Positions 34,893 through 48,059 of a stretch of DNA of 64,000 bases are shown here, piece by piece. Below the pieces are notes generated by a model, which saw only the letters and a program-made list of their open reading frames with translations, made no database searches and was not told the DNA's origin. The DNA is taken from positions 22,181,521 through 22,245,520 of the forward strand of contig CM019216.1 in assembly GCA_009741485.1 (NCBI GenBank), given 5' to 3'. The translations under genes and the position numbers were made by a program. This stretch comes from Malurus cyaneus samueli (lineage: Eukaryota > Chordata > Aves > Passeriformes > Maluridae). The number at the start of each line of letters is the position of its first letter. Positions within the stretch are counted from its first letter, which is position 1.

Positions 34893-36675
34893 GTAGATGT
34901 GTTGTTTGTCACTGTGGAGTGTGTTTTCTTGTTGTTTTTAAATCAAATCGCTAAGAGATGGGGAATTTGAGATCCAGATCTAGGCTTGCCTTAGCTTTTC
35001 AGATACTTGCCATTATGAAGAAACGATAATAACATTGAATTGTTGTATTCCTTCTTATTATGTTCTGGTTGTCAGATCTGTATGTTCAAAGTGCTTAACA
35101 AAATATTATTCACTTAAATGAATAATACTTTCTTTTGAAAAGAAAATAATGGTCTTAGTAAGCAGTTATGGAAGCATAAATGCAGTTGTACTTGATCCAA
35201 GAAGCTTTCTTGTGACATGGTATTAGATTTACTAGGTGAGTTCACTGCAGTTGTAACAAAGAAATATAAACTAGATGAGCTTGTTTCCCCAAGGTAATTT
35301 TTGGTGGGAAGAGAACAGCTCAAAATAACTCCCCTGCTGGAGGCTTGGAGTGCCAGGTGCCAAGGGATAGACGCCTCTCGGGCTGCTCCACCTCAAGCCT
35401 CATCTTTCCTAGCAGAAGCCACCCTCTTGAGCTTCAGAGTTTCCCAAGAAAAATGGGAAAAAAGCCAGTCAGATACAGTTTTGTGACATATGCTTTTGAT
35501 CTTTTGATACACTGTTTGGTTTCTACCTGCTGAGAAAGGTGGAGCAGGAAGAGAGCCTCTACAAAATTACTTTGAGCTGAAACTGGTCGACAATTTTTTC
35601 AGCTCTTGTTATCTTAAACTGTCATTTGTACTTGGTTAGATTAATTGTTTTTACTGCAGTATGTTCCATGTTGAATTAAGGTGGAATAGAGCAAGCAATA
35701 TTGTATGTCTGTGAATTTGTCAGGAATAATGATACAACCTGTATCAGCCAAAGACTATTTAACGATAAATTAATCTGCTAATTTTGTAAAACTATGCTAT
35801 GGAATTATTAATAGAGGGTGATGTTCCATAATATATACATATTGTTTAATATTGTTTAGTTTAACATTTCTTACGAGATTATTATACATAAAAATCTGTG
35901 TGTATAATTTTACGTTTTTCTTTTATGAATGGTTTTTAACAAACGTAAGAGAATGTAAATAACTGTCTATGTATTTCACATTATCCGATCACAGGGGGAA
36001 AAAAATCAGGGTTTTAATTGCTGCACCTTTACCTTCCGAGCAGAGTTTCTGGTCAAGTTAGTATCTTAAAAATCAACCCCATTGCTCAGATTCCTCCATG
36101 AGGCTATAATTAATTTCTTATTTTGGGTGTTGTTTGGAATATACTAGCTGTTAATGTCTGCTCACTTAATCAATAGTGAAACAAATGAAAAATAGAGGAA
36201 ATTTCTATTCCATGATGTTCTGCCCTGCTGTTGTTGTACAAACAGTTAGGATTTCTCCATCTCCCACAAGATGGCAGAATCATTCATCTGTTTAAAGAAT
36301 ATTGAAAACAAATCTCTGATTTTTGTGTGTGTATGTGTGTGATAAGAAGGAATTAATGCAATCAGTTGTGCTATAGAAATCCTAATGTTTTTACCACAGG
36401 ACTAATCTATGCACAAATAACAAGCATTTTTCTCTTGAAAAGAGAAACTATGAGTTACTATTTCTTTTTCTTGAGCTGATAATTTCAGCAGTTCAAATAT
36501 AAAATTCACCAAAAATGGGAAACAGCAGGAATTGCAATTTCATTTGCATTTGTAGTACAACACATGCAACAAAAAGGCCAGGTGTTTGTATACTAACTTA
36601 AGAAGAAGGGAGGGAATTGTCCTTCTTAACAAGCTTTCACAATAAAAATATGTTTCTGTTTNTTTTTTTTTTAAG
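34893..36675 (+). other. Intron after the half-PDZ; missing PDZ exon not found
   Basis: A 1,783-base stretch in which I looked for a V-N-G exon and helix B and found none. A GC-richer patch at about 35,330-35,440 is open in two frames but does not resemble PDZ. Reading through the donor gives about 25 hydrophobic residues and then TGA. One N call lies at 36662 in the poly-T tract before the next exon. Confidence 0.5.
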
Positions 36676-36771
36676 GCAAGCTTTGTTTCAGAGCCTGCTA
36701 CCCTTGATGCTGGTCCTGCTGAAGCTTCCTCCAAGGGCAGCCCCTTCCCAGCAATCAACCATGTCATAACA
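36676..36771 (+). CDS. Putative PDZ-gene exon 5: Ala/Pro/Ser linker
   Basis: Thirty-two codons: ASFVSEPATLDAGPAEASSK then GSPFPAINHVIT. A long poly-T tract plus TTAAG precedes it and the strong donor GTAAGT starts at 36772. It is phase 0 on both sides. Composition is that of a flexible linker; no domain is recognised. Its support is the good splice sites and an open frame in the same phase as its neighbours. Confidence 0.55.
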
Positions 36772-39700
36772 GTAAGTAGGATGGCCCCAGTAAATCACAA
36801 GCCACTCTTTCCTATGAAATTTGTGTTGTCTGTCGTTAATGCTAGTAGAGACTGGCACAGAACTCAACAAGTATCTAAGATCAAGCATTTACTTGTCTGT
36901 CACTGTAGTTGGGACATGGCTTCTGGAGGAGCTCACCTCCTGGGTGAGCATCAGGGTAGCAGAGCAGAGCTTTTGAAGCACTCTGGTTTGGGGGCTTTAG
37001 GGGGGTGTCCATTCCCTCCAGTTTAGATCATTATTCTGTTGTCTGGACTCTGTCTCTAGCTAATGCAAGGAGCATCATTTACAGGGTCCCTCTTTCAGAA
37101 GGGAAATGTTGAATTGCTACCTGGAGGTGACTATTTTCACCTTTTGACTGGAGGGGGGAGCTTGTGCCAGAGGCTAAGATGTGCCTGTATTTCAGGTGAC
37201 TGATGAGAGTAAGCCTACTGCCCAGGTCACAGAAGGGAACAGCTGAGCCTGCAGTGTGGCTTTTAGAAATCCACTTTTTTAAACTTCTCTAGCAAGTTCA
37301 ACTCTCAGAAGACCTATCCTAATCTTGGTCATGTATGTGCACACCTGAAACTACAGCTTTACTAGGAAGGTACAATCAAATCAAGGCATCTGAATAATTA
37401 AGGTCAAAAAGCATCTCACTTGTATGGAGCTTGAGGTACCAGTAAACAACAACTGTTTCTCCTTTAGCAAATACCAGGGGAATGCTTTGTTTGATTCCTC
37501 TTCCAGCTTAAAAAAATCTTTCTCTGGGAATACCATTCACAAACCAGCTAATGGCAAAAAAAATTAAAATTCGTATATTATTATATAAAAGACTATAATC
37601 AAAGACCGTATCAGTTTTTATTAATCATTTAGATAAGTAATGTGATTTGTTAGTTGACCAAAAAAGTGAGCAAATAGATCACGCAGCTGCTCTTCTCTGA
37701 TTTTCTCTGTTAATCACTGTTCGCAGAATGTTGAGCTACAGCTTTTTTTCCATAAGATAGACTTAGAAAGGTTTTCTATTCAGTTGCTTAAAGAAACTTA
37801 CTTTGAGGCCTCTGGTCATCTTGTGCAACATTCAGACCAATTTTATTTTCTAGCTGAAAAGACTTTCATCAGTTTGGGTTTTTTTGTCTGGCTTTACCTG
37901 GTAGCTGTTTCTTACAGTCTTTGTCAGCATTGCAGGAGGCATGAAGCTTCCTGTTAGAGGAACCACTGTTGAAAGGGTTTATTCATATATTGATGGTGGC
38001 CTGGATTTGTTGCAGTATCTGACTTTATGAATTTTCATCCAAAAAGAAGAAATTGCTGTATTTTTATGTTGTATGCCTCCCTTTAAAGTTCTTCTGCTGT
38101 AGGGGGAGGAGAGGCAGATTAGACTGAACTACAATCACCTAGAGCACAGTACACAGAGAGAGTCCACTGCCTGAGTATGTTCTGAGTGTCAAAAGTAACG
38201 GATATGTAGTTCTTTTTGGAAGAAACATTTGTATTTCTGGTTTTGTTTCTTATTTTTTGAAATCAGAATCTTGATGCTGTAGCAAATGATGCATGTTATT
38301 GCCTGTAACCTGGAGCAGCATTCATCAGTTTTAGGGATTATGTGCTTGTGGGGAGTATCCTCCTGACTTGAGACTGCTCAGTGTCTCATCTGCTCTCATT
38401 TTGAATTCCCTCTTAACAGCTCAGTAACTGAAGGAAATCTTACGATCTGAAGAATATTTAGAGCCTGGTTTCTCATGGAGGACTTGCTTTGCATGTTCAG
38501 ATAAGCAGGTGGCAGCAGGACCTAAATGCAGAATCTTCCTCTGCGCTAGGAATATAGGAAGGTTCATTTCCTTTGTGTTTCTGATCAGGTTTCAATAGAA
38601 GATGGTTGTGGCTACATCAAGGGAGGGAAGGATTGAAGCATAATGGCAGAAAACCCAGAGACTGCTATTACTATTCAGCAAAAACTGAATATGTGCCAGA
38701 TGGTGCCGTCTTTCTTCTCCCTCTCTTCCAAGTCATCATCCTGCCTTCCAGCAGATACTGTCTTCATCTGTTTATTTTTATTGAATTTTAATAAACATCC
38801 TCTTTGCATATGCTCTCTGTGATAATATTTGTCTCATTCTTGCTACCCACAGCCCACTCTGTCTCTGAGCCTGCTGCTCTGGATTACAACAGGCGATGCT
38901 GCTCCCAGATTCAGGTTTCCTCTCTGTTTTCCACAGGCTTGGTTGCTCTAACTGCTTCTAAAAGGCTCATTTAATTGTTAACTCATCCAGCCAAACTCAA
39001 TTTCAAACCCTTTGTGCCAGCTTTAAGATTTCATGACAGTGTGAATGACCAGTAATTAATTGGACAAATGAAATGTTCTTTCACAGTGAGTCATGGTTTT
39101 GCAAAGGAAAAATGAGAATCTTCCTTGGTTTTAATTATGATTGAGTATTTTGCTGACATGTAGATAGAGGCCTCAGAACTTTAATTACAGTTTGATACTT
39201 TTTACATACATTCTTTTATAGACTTGCCTCAGTTATGCTAATCACACCTAAAAAATGTGAAAATAGTTTATTTTACTTGGTTTAATATATGTATATCTAA
39301 ACAAAAATATTTTAACTGAACTTGAGCAAAAAAAGTCAGGGATATAAACCCATGCCCATGCTGACTTTAACAGAAGGAACTTTAACTTGGAATCTGGAGT
39401 CTTCATTTCCAGTTCTCTTCTTGTTTCCTGTCCATCCTCTCAAACATAGAGCCAACTCTTCACAATCTTTCTCCATCATAAATATTTTTATTCAAGCTCT
39501 GAGTGAAATTCCCAGTGGATTTAGTCTGATTAAATGGAAAGTGTTGACAGGTTTCAGCATCTTCTATCATTTCATAACATGCATCATCATATAATCTTGT
39601 TTGACTCATTTTTGGGGCTGTCAACATAGTAAGGATATTAGATGCTTTGTAATTAATATCAAGTCTTTAGGATATTTTAATCTAGTATTTCACTTAAATT

Positions 39701-42700
39701 GTTAGCATTGTTTTTGATTTAATTTTAGATCTTTGCCCTGGAAATTGCCTCAATTGTATTTTTTCATATAGTTCACCAGGGGTATAAATGTCACTTATAT
39801 CAGGATTTTCAAGGAAGGTTAAAGTAAGAGTTACCAATTAAAAGTGATTGTGTGAGTAAATAAATAAAAGTGAAGCTTACAGTATTGAAAAACCTGAAGA
39901 ACTTCTTCAGGGTAAAAAAGCCAAATTTTTTGGCTGCTCTGTTAAAAATGCAGAGATACCAAGTATTACTAAACATACTGAGAAAACAGACAAGTGTACA
40001 AGAACCTGTCAGCTATGTCAAAATGAAATGCCTCTGTGCCTGGAGAAAGTGAACAAGCAGATATACCATCTCCCACAGTATGTAGCTGCTAGTTTTCTGC
40101 CTTTGTCTCATATTGTTTGTATGCAAGTCATGTGAAATTGTACATGGATGAGAATCCCAGCAGATCTACCTTCTTCATTTCCAACTTATAAAGAATTTTT
40201 TTCAGGAAAAAACCTTGATGCACTTAATTAAAAATCTTCCAAAATCAGATTATCAAATCCTTTCTTCATACATCTGAGTGTATTAGTTCCAAACATATCA
40301 GAAAATTGAAATCATACAACACAAGTTTTTTTTTTTTTTCTTTTATCTTTGGTCATTTTCTTTGTTCAATTTTAAAAGCAAAAGCAGTGGAGTACTCGGG
40401 TCAGAGGAGCAGTAAAAGGAGACAGCTAGAGTGGGATTGAGAATGCCCCTATCATGAACAAAGCTAGGTTTCTTCTGAAGCTTGTTTCAAACACTAAAGA
40501 CCTTGCTCACATCACATACAGTGTTTGACTGACCCATAGCACCGTAAGACTTACTACTTCAAGTTTCTTGTGAGGTCCTGCTTTATCCCTTTTCCAAAAC
40601 ATTTTCATGACTCTTTTAATCTTGTCAGGTAAGGGTGTTGGTGTTTTTATGTTTTTTTTTCCTATTCTGACAAGCTAAGTTAGTTTTAGAAGTCAGGATC
40701 TAACTCTCCACTGCTTTGCATCTTGTGCAAGGTTTACATACGTTTGCAAACTCTCTGAAGAGAGCCTGGTTGGTTTGGGTAACCCTTAGTCATGGTGTGA
40801 GCTTCAGTGGAGTGTAAGCACCCATGTGCCGTGTGAACGTCTCTTCCATTTCATCTCCCAGTTTGCTTCTGCTTTTATCTGAGCAACTGAGTATTTCTGA
40901 GTCAGGATGAAAGCTGAAACATAAAAGGTGTGTGTTGTAGACACTGTGCTTGTCTCCATAGTGTAGTGGTTAGGGAACTTATTGTGTGAATTGGAAATTA
41001 AGTTCCTGCTCCCAACAAATGCTTCTGTTTGCACAGTGTGTCTTTTCCCTCTCTTCCTTTTAAGTAGTTTTGTCACAGGACTCAGTCAAAACTGACTCAT
41101 TTTGAACTTTAAATTCTTGGATTTTGCAAAGCTTGTAATTAACAATGCTAGATAGGAAAAACCTTTTAAAAAGACAGGACATTAATTGATCTTTTCAAGT
41201 TACCATACTAAAATACCTCTACGTTGGAGAAAAAGAATCCACCACATGAGCCAGTCACATGGTAGACAATATAAGCATTGCAGATAGTATGAGCAAAAAC
41301 ATCCAAAAGACAGATTCAAGCAAAGCACCTGGAACTGTGCTATAGGACACAACATATTACTGGAGAATAAAAGATGATAAGTATTTGAATGACTACACAA
41401 ACAACAAGCAACACCTCCTCATAAAAGGCATCCTCATGGACTCTGGGAATCCTGCAGGGGAAGAGACTGTACAGAGTTCCTGTGGGCTTTCAGATGCAGC
41501 CACTGCTTTTCACAGGAGTGATGAGTTTGCTTGAAAAAATCTAAGAGTTGGTAACTTGGGCCATGGGCAGCACTGTTTATGGGGGCAATACCTTTTAAGT
41601 CTCCTTTTGTGATCAAAGCAATACATTTCCTTCATTGTACCAGGCCATAAACGATTACACAGAAAGCCCTTATATGAAAATCAGTAAATTATGTTCCAGT
41701 GTCGAGGAAATCACTATCCAGTGGTGCATTACAAGATGAAAGAAACAGAACAAAGACTATTTTTCAAATGCAATTTGAATCATATAAAAGCCTTTTGTGC
41801 CTGACAGCATTGCAGATATGACATTATGAGCATTGATCTTCGGTTTTTGTGGTGAGTTTGACAGAGCTCCACCTTTCTTGCCGTGTGCGTTGCCCTTCGG
41901 AAGCACTTGGCAGAGAGCAAGAACAGAAAGCAGCTTTGCTCTAAATGTAACATGAACAAATCTTGTATATACTACAAGCTGGAAGACAGATAAAACATGC
42001 AAGATGTTCTCTTGCTATTCCAAGAAGTAGAGAAAATACCCCGTTTTAAAACTGAGCTGTAAAATACATCAGTATCTAGAAAATTCCCACAGAGGAAATT
42101 TTCATAGAATCATAGAGTGGTTTGGGTTGGAAGGGACCTTTAAAGGTCATGTTGTACCCCACTTGGCAGTGAGCAGAGACATCTTCCACTAGAATAGGTT
42201 GCTCAGAGCCCTGTCTCAACCAGTCCTTGAATATTTCCAGGAACGGGGCATCCACACCTGTCTGAGTAACCTGTTCCAGTTTTTTACTGCTTGTCTGGTT
42301 CATTGACTTTCAGGAGCTTATGCTGAGCTGAATTAGGTCTTGGAGTAAATCGCTAAGCCTGGTGTGGGAATAGCAACAGGCAAGAGGGATGGGCTGGTGG
42401 GGCAGCCCCTGCTCAGGGCCCTCACTGGGCTGCTGCACATAAAACTGAGGCAACTCTTCCAAAAGCTTGGTACCAAAGCTCCTCTGTCAGTGTTTGAGAG
42501 CAGTGTGGCTGCTGCAGGTGTCAGATGAACTGAATGTTGTGCTGCCCTCTCCCAACCCCAGTGACAGTGTTGTCGTGAGCTGGTTGCTCCCTGGGTGCAG
42601 CAGCACGGGTTGCAGCTTTCCCTGTGCAGAGGTTTTCTGTAGCTGGGTGTCATGAGGTGCTTCATCCATGCCTCACCACAGATTTATCTTCCCCAGAGTG

Positions 42701-45700
42701 CAGGAGAGGTTTATACCTCTCTCTCCATCCAACTTCACAAATTCTGGAGTTTGGCCAAAGGTCAAACACAGCAGTAACATTGCATCGTAAAGTGCCAGGG
42801 AAAGGGATGCAGCCAGGGATTTCCATGAGCAGGAGAGCTGAGGATGCCTCATAAAACACACCCTGGTTAAAAGTTCCTGATACGCTCTAAAAGGGGAGCT
42901 GTGTTGAATGCCCAGATGGAGTTTCCAGATTCAGGTGTTTCCATACTCACAGCCGTGGTGTCCCCATCACACACATCAGTGGGGTTCTGCCCCACTCCCC
43001 TCGCCCCTGCCCCGGCTGCTTTGCCCGCTCCCATTGAGCGGTGGGGATACTTGGGAGGAATGAACTCAATTGGATCTCTTTATCTCTCTTTGACTTGCAT
43101 TTCCTTGTTTTTCTTTGGGGAGAAGATTGCTTTTATCTGTTGCCTTTATCTGTTGTCTTTGGCATCACTTCAGCCAAGAACGCCATTGGATGCTGGTGTT
43201 CACTTTGTTGTGAACTGAGCGGCAGCACATCTGGCCCCTTGTCTCCTGTTGGATGCATTTTTACATACTCTTTTTAAAACTTTTATTTAAAAATCCAACT
43301 GTGTAAAAATTTTTAGGCATGAGTAAATGGCCTTCTTTACTCAATTAGATTTGGACAGTTTATTCTGTGACAGTCATTATCAAATGCGACCTTTTGCATC
43401 TAGCAAAGGCATGTTTTCACTGTTTAGTGAGAAGTCTGAATTTTCTGTTCAGGTCTAAAAACTTACTTCCATCCCCAGTGATGACAAAACAGGTAAGACT
43501 AAGCATGAAATCATAATATTATTCATGAGGTTTACATAAACCCCTGCAAATACTCTCAACTCTGTTGATAATTTTATTTTCCCCTGTTTTCACCAGTTAA
43601 AGGGTACCATCCTTAGCAGTGGTGTCTGTGAAGATCAGCTGTTAAGTCAAATTTCAACAGTATGCACTATTTAGATACATGGAGCTGAGCTAGGAAGGCA
43701 TCCCTATTAAAGGTATTTTCTAGCTGGGGAATATTTTCTTTAGGAAGTAATCTGTTTGAACTGGAGTTAAAAGTATGTCTGTTTTTTTTCCTAAAAAAGG
43801 TCAATCCGAATTCTCTTTTCCTGCTCTTATTCCATCAAACTTGGCCTTGTATGTGTTGTTTCACCTTCTGATTTGTAGCCTCTGTCCCCAGCAGCTGGCC
43901 TTGCTGCTAGCTGTGCTGTGACCTGTCACTGTTGGTTATGCCTTTGATGTGAAGCTTGGGTTGTAGCTGTGACTGCTGCCTTGAGAGCTTTCCTCTCCTG
44001 ATAATATTGGAGTATGGACCTGTGGGCTGGGGAAGGCCAAGAGAAAGGAAAGAAAAGAAAGAAAAGATGATGGGATTTGTTCTGTTCAGTATTAATTAAA
44101 AAAATTATATATATATATATAAAGACATAACAAACTGTCCTTTATGGACTGTTCTGCAATGTTTTGGACAGACATTTTAATTAGAAGTAGGCAAGGAAAA
44201 CATATGTGCACATCTGGAAGGTAAAAATTATTGGATGTTAACTTATTGACAGGACATCTCATTTATCATGTTTTAGGAAGCTGCTTTCAACTGAAGCATC
44301 GTAGCTAGTTGTGGGTTTGTTCCTATCCTGTTTCAGTAGGAAATAATTTTTGCAGCCAACACTGCAGCTGAATTGCCCCATGTTGTTTAGATGTCTTTAT
44401 TTTACTGCTTCCTGAAGAGGACCAGGAGTGCACAGGCAGCCCCTGTCTGTGCTCCAGTTGAAGGACTCCAAATTTCAATGGAGGCTGTTAATCCCATTAA
44501 ATAAGCGTGTCTGAAATAATTTGATTTTTAGTTATGCCTGATTCAAACAAAAAAGAATTTTTTTTTAGCGTAAGAAGTGTTTATGCTGAAAAACATGACA
44601 CAAACAAGGTAATGGAAGAAGTTTCCACTGTGAACTCACTGGTTTTACTACAGGACATGTCCATTTTGAAGTTCATGTTTTAGGCACTGAAAACGTAGTT
44701 TAAGGGGAAAATGGAAAAATAGTCACTTGTTGCAAGTGATTAATTATACATTTTTCTGGAAAAGTATTTGACATATTTTGATGGTTTGAGATTGAATAGT
44801 GGCTCCAATATTATTTAAATAATGATATTTAAAGTGTGATGATGGAAAGTGAGTAGGAGGACTTTATAATTTCAACGTAAGTATTTTAAACAAGTTCAAA
44901 CACTGCTGAGTAATAACCAGTGGAGAAAACAATGGAATAATAGAAAATCTAGGTAATTTGTCCTCCTACACCAGCATCAATTTTTTTTGCAGAATTATCC
45001 ATATGAAGATGGAAGTTTCACACCTTCCCACATGCCTTAGACAAGCAACTCAGGTTCCTGTACTGGAAGGGTTTTCCTTATTGCTGTCCTAAATGTCTCT
45101 GTCTTGCCCTGTCTGTAAAGGGTAGTGGAAATAGTTTGCTTCCTCTTTTCTGTGCCTTTTTTTTCTCATAGGAAGTCTGTTCTCTTATCTTCCCTCAATC
45201 CTGCTGCACCAGGAAATGTACATTCAAATACGAATAATAAAGGAAAGCTCCAAGAGTAAAGCTTGCCATTTAGCAGGGTAATGCTGAGGTCAGTGAAGAT
45301 CTGCAGGGAAATAGGAAAGGATTGTGGGAAGAGAAGCACTGTGTTTGAGAAAAGGATGTAACAAAATACAATGCAAGTTTACTTTTTGAGTTTCAGGTTT
45401 TGTTTTGCTTTGTTTTGTTGGGTTAGGGTTTTTTTTTGTTTTTTTTTTTGTTTGCTTTTTTAAACAAAACTGTAAGGAAAAGAAACTGATAAAACTTATA
45501 TTGTGGTATTTCTGGAACTTGGGTAGTTATAGGGAGTGCTGAGTTTTTAGGGGATGGATAGGTGAAGATGGAAAGGCCACTGTGCTTAGAAATGTGATGT
45601 GTATTTCTTACATCCCTTTTGTGTTGGTTTTGGTTTACAGAGGAGATTAATTGATAACTTTTTCTGCAAGGAGAGAGAGACTAGAGGCCTGAGCCTCTTT

Positions 45701-48059
45701 GCATTGAATTGAACCTTGTACAAATGCATGTTATATTACTTAGTTTCAATTGCAATTGCATAGATGGCACAATCCACAAATGAGAGTTGTTTTTACATTG
45801 GTGCTCGTGATTCAGATTTGAGGAAATCCTCAGCATCACATCAGGGAGATAGGCACAGAGGAGGAAGACTGTCCAAGGGAAAGAAGTAACCATGATTTAA
45901 GGGCAGTAGTGATACGGGTTCACATGGGGTTTTGGAGGGAGAGTGGGCAGGGAGAGGTGCAGAAAGCAGAGGGACAGAGCACACAGCTGCACTTGGACCA
46001 GGACATGTTATTTGTTAGAAAGACTCGGCACTGTGTCTCCAAATGAGCGTGAGCCAGCGTGTGTGTGAGCTCTCACCTGCCTGGAGAGGGTGCACAGGGG
46101 CTGCTGTAGGTCTGACCTGAGCCCACGCTTCTCCTGGGAGTGCAGGTTGCCAGCCTTGGCAGCACTTCTGTGCTGAGACACAGCCTCTGCTGCAGCAAAC
46201 GTTGCTCATTTACTGCTGGTTCCTTTATCTGCAGCAACATGAAAGATCAGATGTAAAACTTGCCCAACATCATGTATTTTGTGGAGCTGTTAATACAATT
46301 ACCATGGAAATGTTGAAGGAGTACTTTTCATCAATTAAATTTACTTTATCATTTTTAGACTTAGTCCCATCATAATATTTGAAAGATAGTATGAAAGCAG
46401 TCATGAAATGTTTGAAGAAAATCTTTTTTAGAGAATTAGTTTTGATTCCTTGGGAACTGGGGAGGAACCACGCTGATAGAGAGTACTTAAAAACCTGACA
46501 TTCAGAATGTCTAAAGTCTGTTCTTCAAAAGGACGAATTGGTACTGGTGGCTCTGCATAGTTAATGAAATCCATGTCAGTCATGGGGAGGTGTGCACATG
46601 GCTATTTTTGAACAGCACAGTACATAAGGAAAGGTCTTCCCTGAGCTTTGAACTGACAGCTCGATGAAATGCAAAATCAGGATATGACTGTAGGTCACCC
46701 AGGGCACAGACCTCTGCAGCAGTTCTTGAGGTGTCAGAATTTCATTATGTGACCCAGTGAAGCACCTGTGTGTCTAGATGTGCATTTTCTGTATTGCAGA
46801 GCAGCTGACTGCTGGCATTGTTAAACAAGAAGCATCTTTCAGCAAAGAACAGAACCACCCAGTGCAAGGAAAGCTATATGCCATGTGTGCATGAGAAAAG
46901 CAAATCTTCCCTGGAGCTGTTAGCTTGGCCAGTGCTTAGGATCTGTATGGGTTATTTAAAACTTCCAGAAGTTTAGGCAGAAGGAAAAAAAGAGGAAAAA
47001 AGGATATATAATAGGGTGCTCAGTACACCAAGGTATAAACTAAATTTATGCCTGGTTTTAAAATTAATTCACAGCTGTCAGGGGTGAGATTCAGCTCTGG
47101 ACAGGCACCTGCATTTTGGTATCTATGTGTAGCGTGCTGTGAGCTGGGGGCAGACGGAGCTAATGTCAGGGGAACCTGGGGAATAATTCATTTTACCTCA
47201 ATGCAGAAACCTGCTGGCTGAAAATTCAACAGCTAAAAAGCATCTATATGCTTGTGTCATTTCCTAAATTAAATAATGTACAGCAAGGAAATACTGTATA
47301 AACAATTGAATTGTGTGGTGTCAACATTAAATGTTCTTACAGAGCTGAAGTAGCTGATAAATAAGAAGTACAAACTTTCCTGAAAATTTTCATATTGCTA
47401 GTAAGATGGCCAATTTATTTATTACACATTATCATATTCCCTGTTTGTTAGCTATATTGACTCACTCTTACATCTGTTTTCATTATGTTAAGCTTTTTTT
47501 CGAAAAGCAGTAAAAAAAATTTTGTGCATCAGAAATTTGTAATAATCCATCCATTGATAAAATCAGTTAATGATAAGTTATTTGACTGCACATGAAGAGC
47601 CTGACACTTAGTTTTTTTTCTTAGTTACAGCATTTGATTTTAAAACATTGCAATATAATTCTCAAAGAAAACAAAGTTCTTGTCCAAAAAAATGAATCAA
47701 ATCCATGTATGCATATTTTACGGACAAACTTACACATTGATATTTTCTCTCAATGTTTCCCTTAACTATATTTTGTCATTAAAGAAACCAAAATATGTAA
47801 TTTTTCAAAGATCAATAATTGATATGCATTATGGTTCTTAATTAATTTTTTATTGCTTTCAGGGGGATGAATGAACAACGAAGTTAAATTAATCTAGATG
47901 TGGTTTTTTTCATATTTACTTGTCTTTATTTAAAAATATTTTAATATATTTTTTTACTATAGAAGGTTTTTTATAAGATTAGCTAATGCAAGAAAAGGGC
48001 AATTTATCCTAATTTTGCTTTAATTTTCAATGGCTTTCTGGCATAAAACATAAGATGAA
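36772..48059 (+). other. Long intron or non-coding stretch before the last putative exon
   Basis: Mainly AT-rich sequence. It holds a CR1 tail on the minus strand (42102-42300), a GC-richer patch at about 42,360-43,060, a TA run at about 44,106-44,120, and T/G simple sequence at about 45,400-45,462. I recognised no coding exon and no second half of the PDZ domain. Confidence 0.55.
42102..42300 (-). mobile_element. CR1 LINE 3' end, minus strand
   Basis: Begins TCATAGAATCATAGAGTGG and continues TTTGGGTTGGAAGGGACCTT, then TAAAGGTCAT. This is the reverse complement of the CR1 3' end with its octamer-like ATTCTATGA repeats. About 200 bases remain (5' truncated). Later blocks (ttgctcagagccctgtctca, ccaggaacggggcatccaca) also match the family as known in birds. 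Confidence 0.9.

Noticed and set aside
34893..34970. Read-through of the exon 4 donor as an alternative PDZ second half (EVDVLFVTV...)
   Set aside because: It lacks the V-N-G and helix B pattern and hits TGA after about 25 codons.
44106..44120. TA microsatellite and other simple T/G tracts
   Set aside because: Ordinary low-complexity sequence, too short to be notable.
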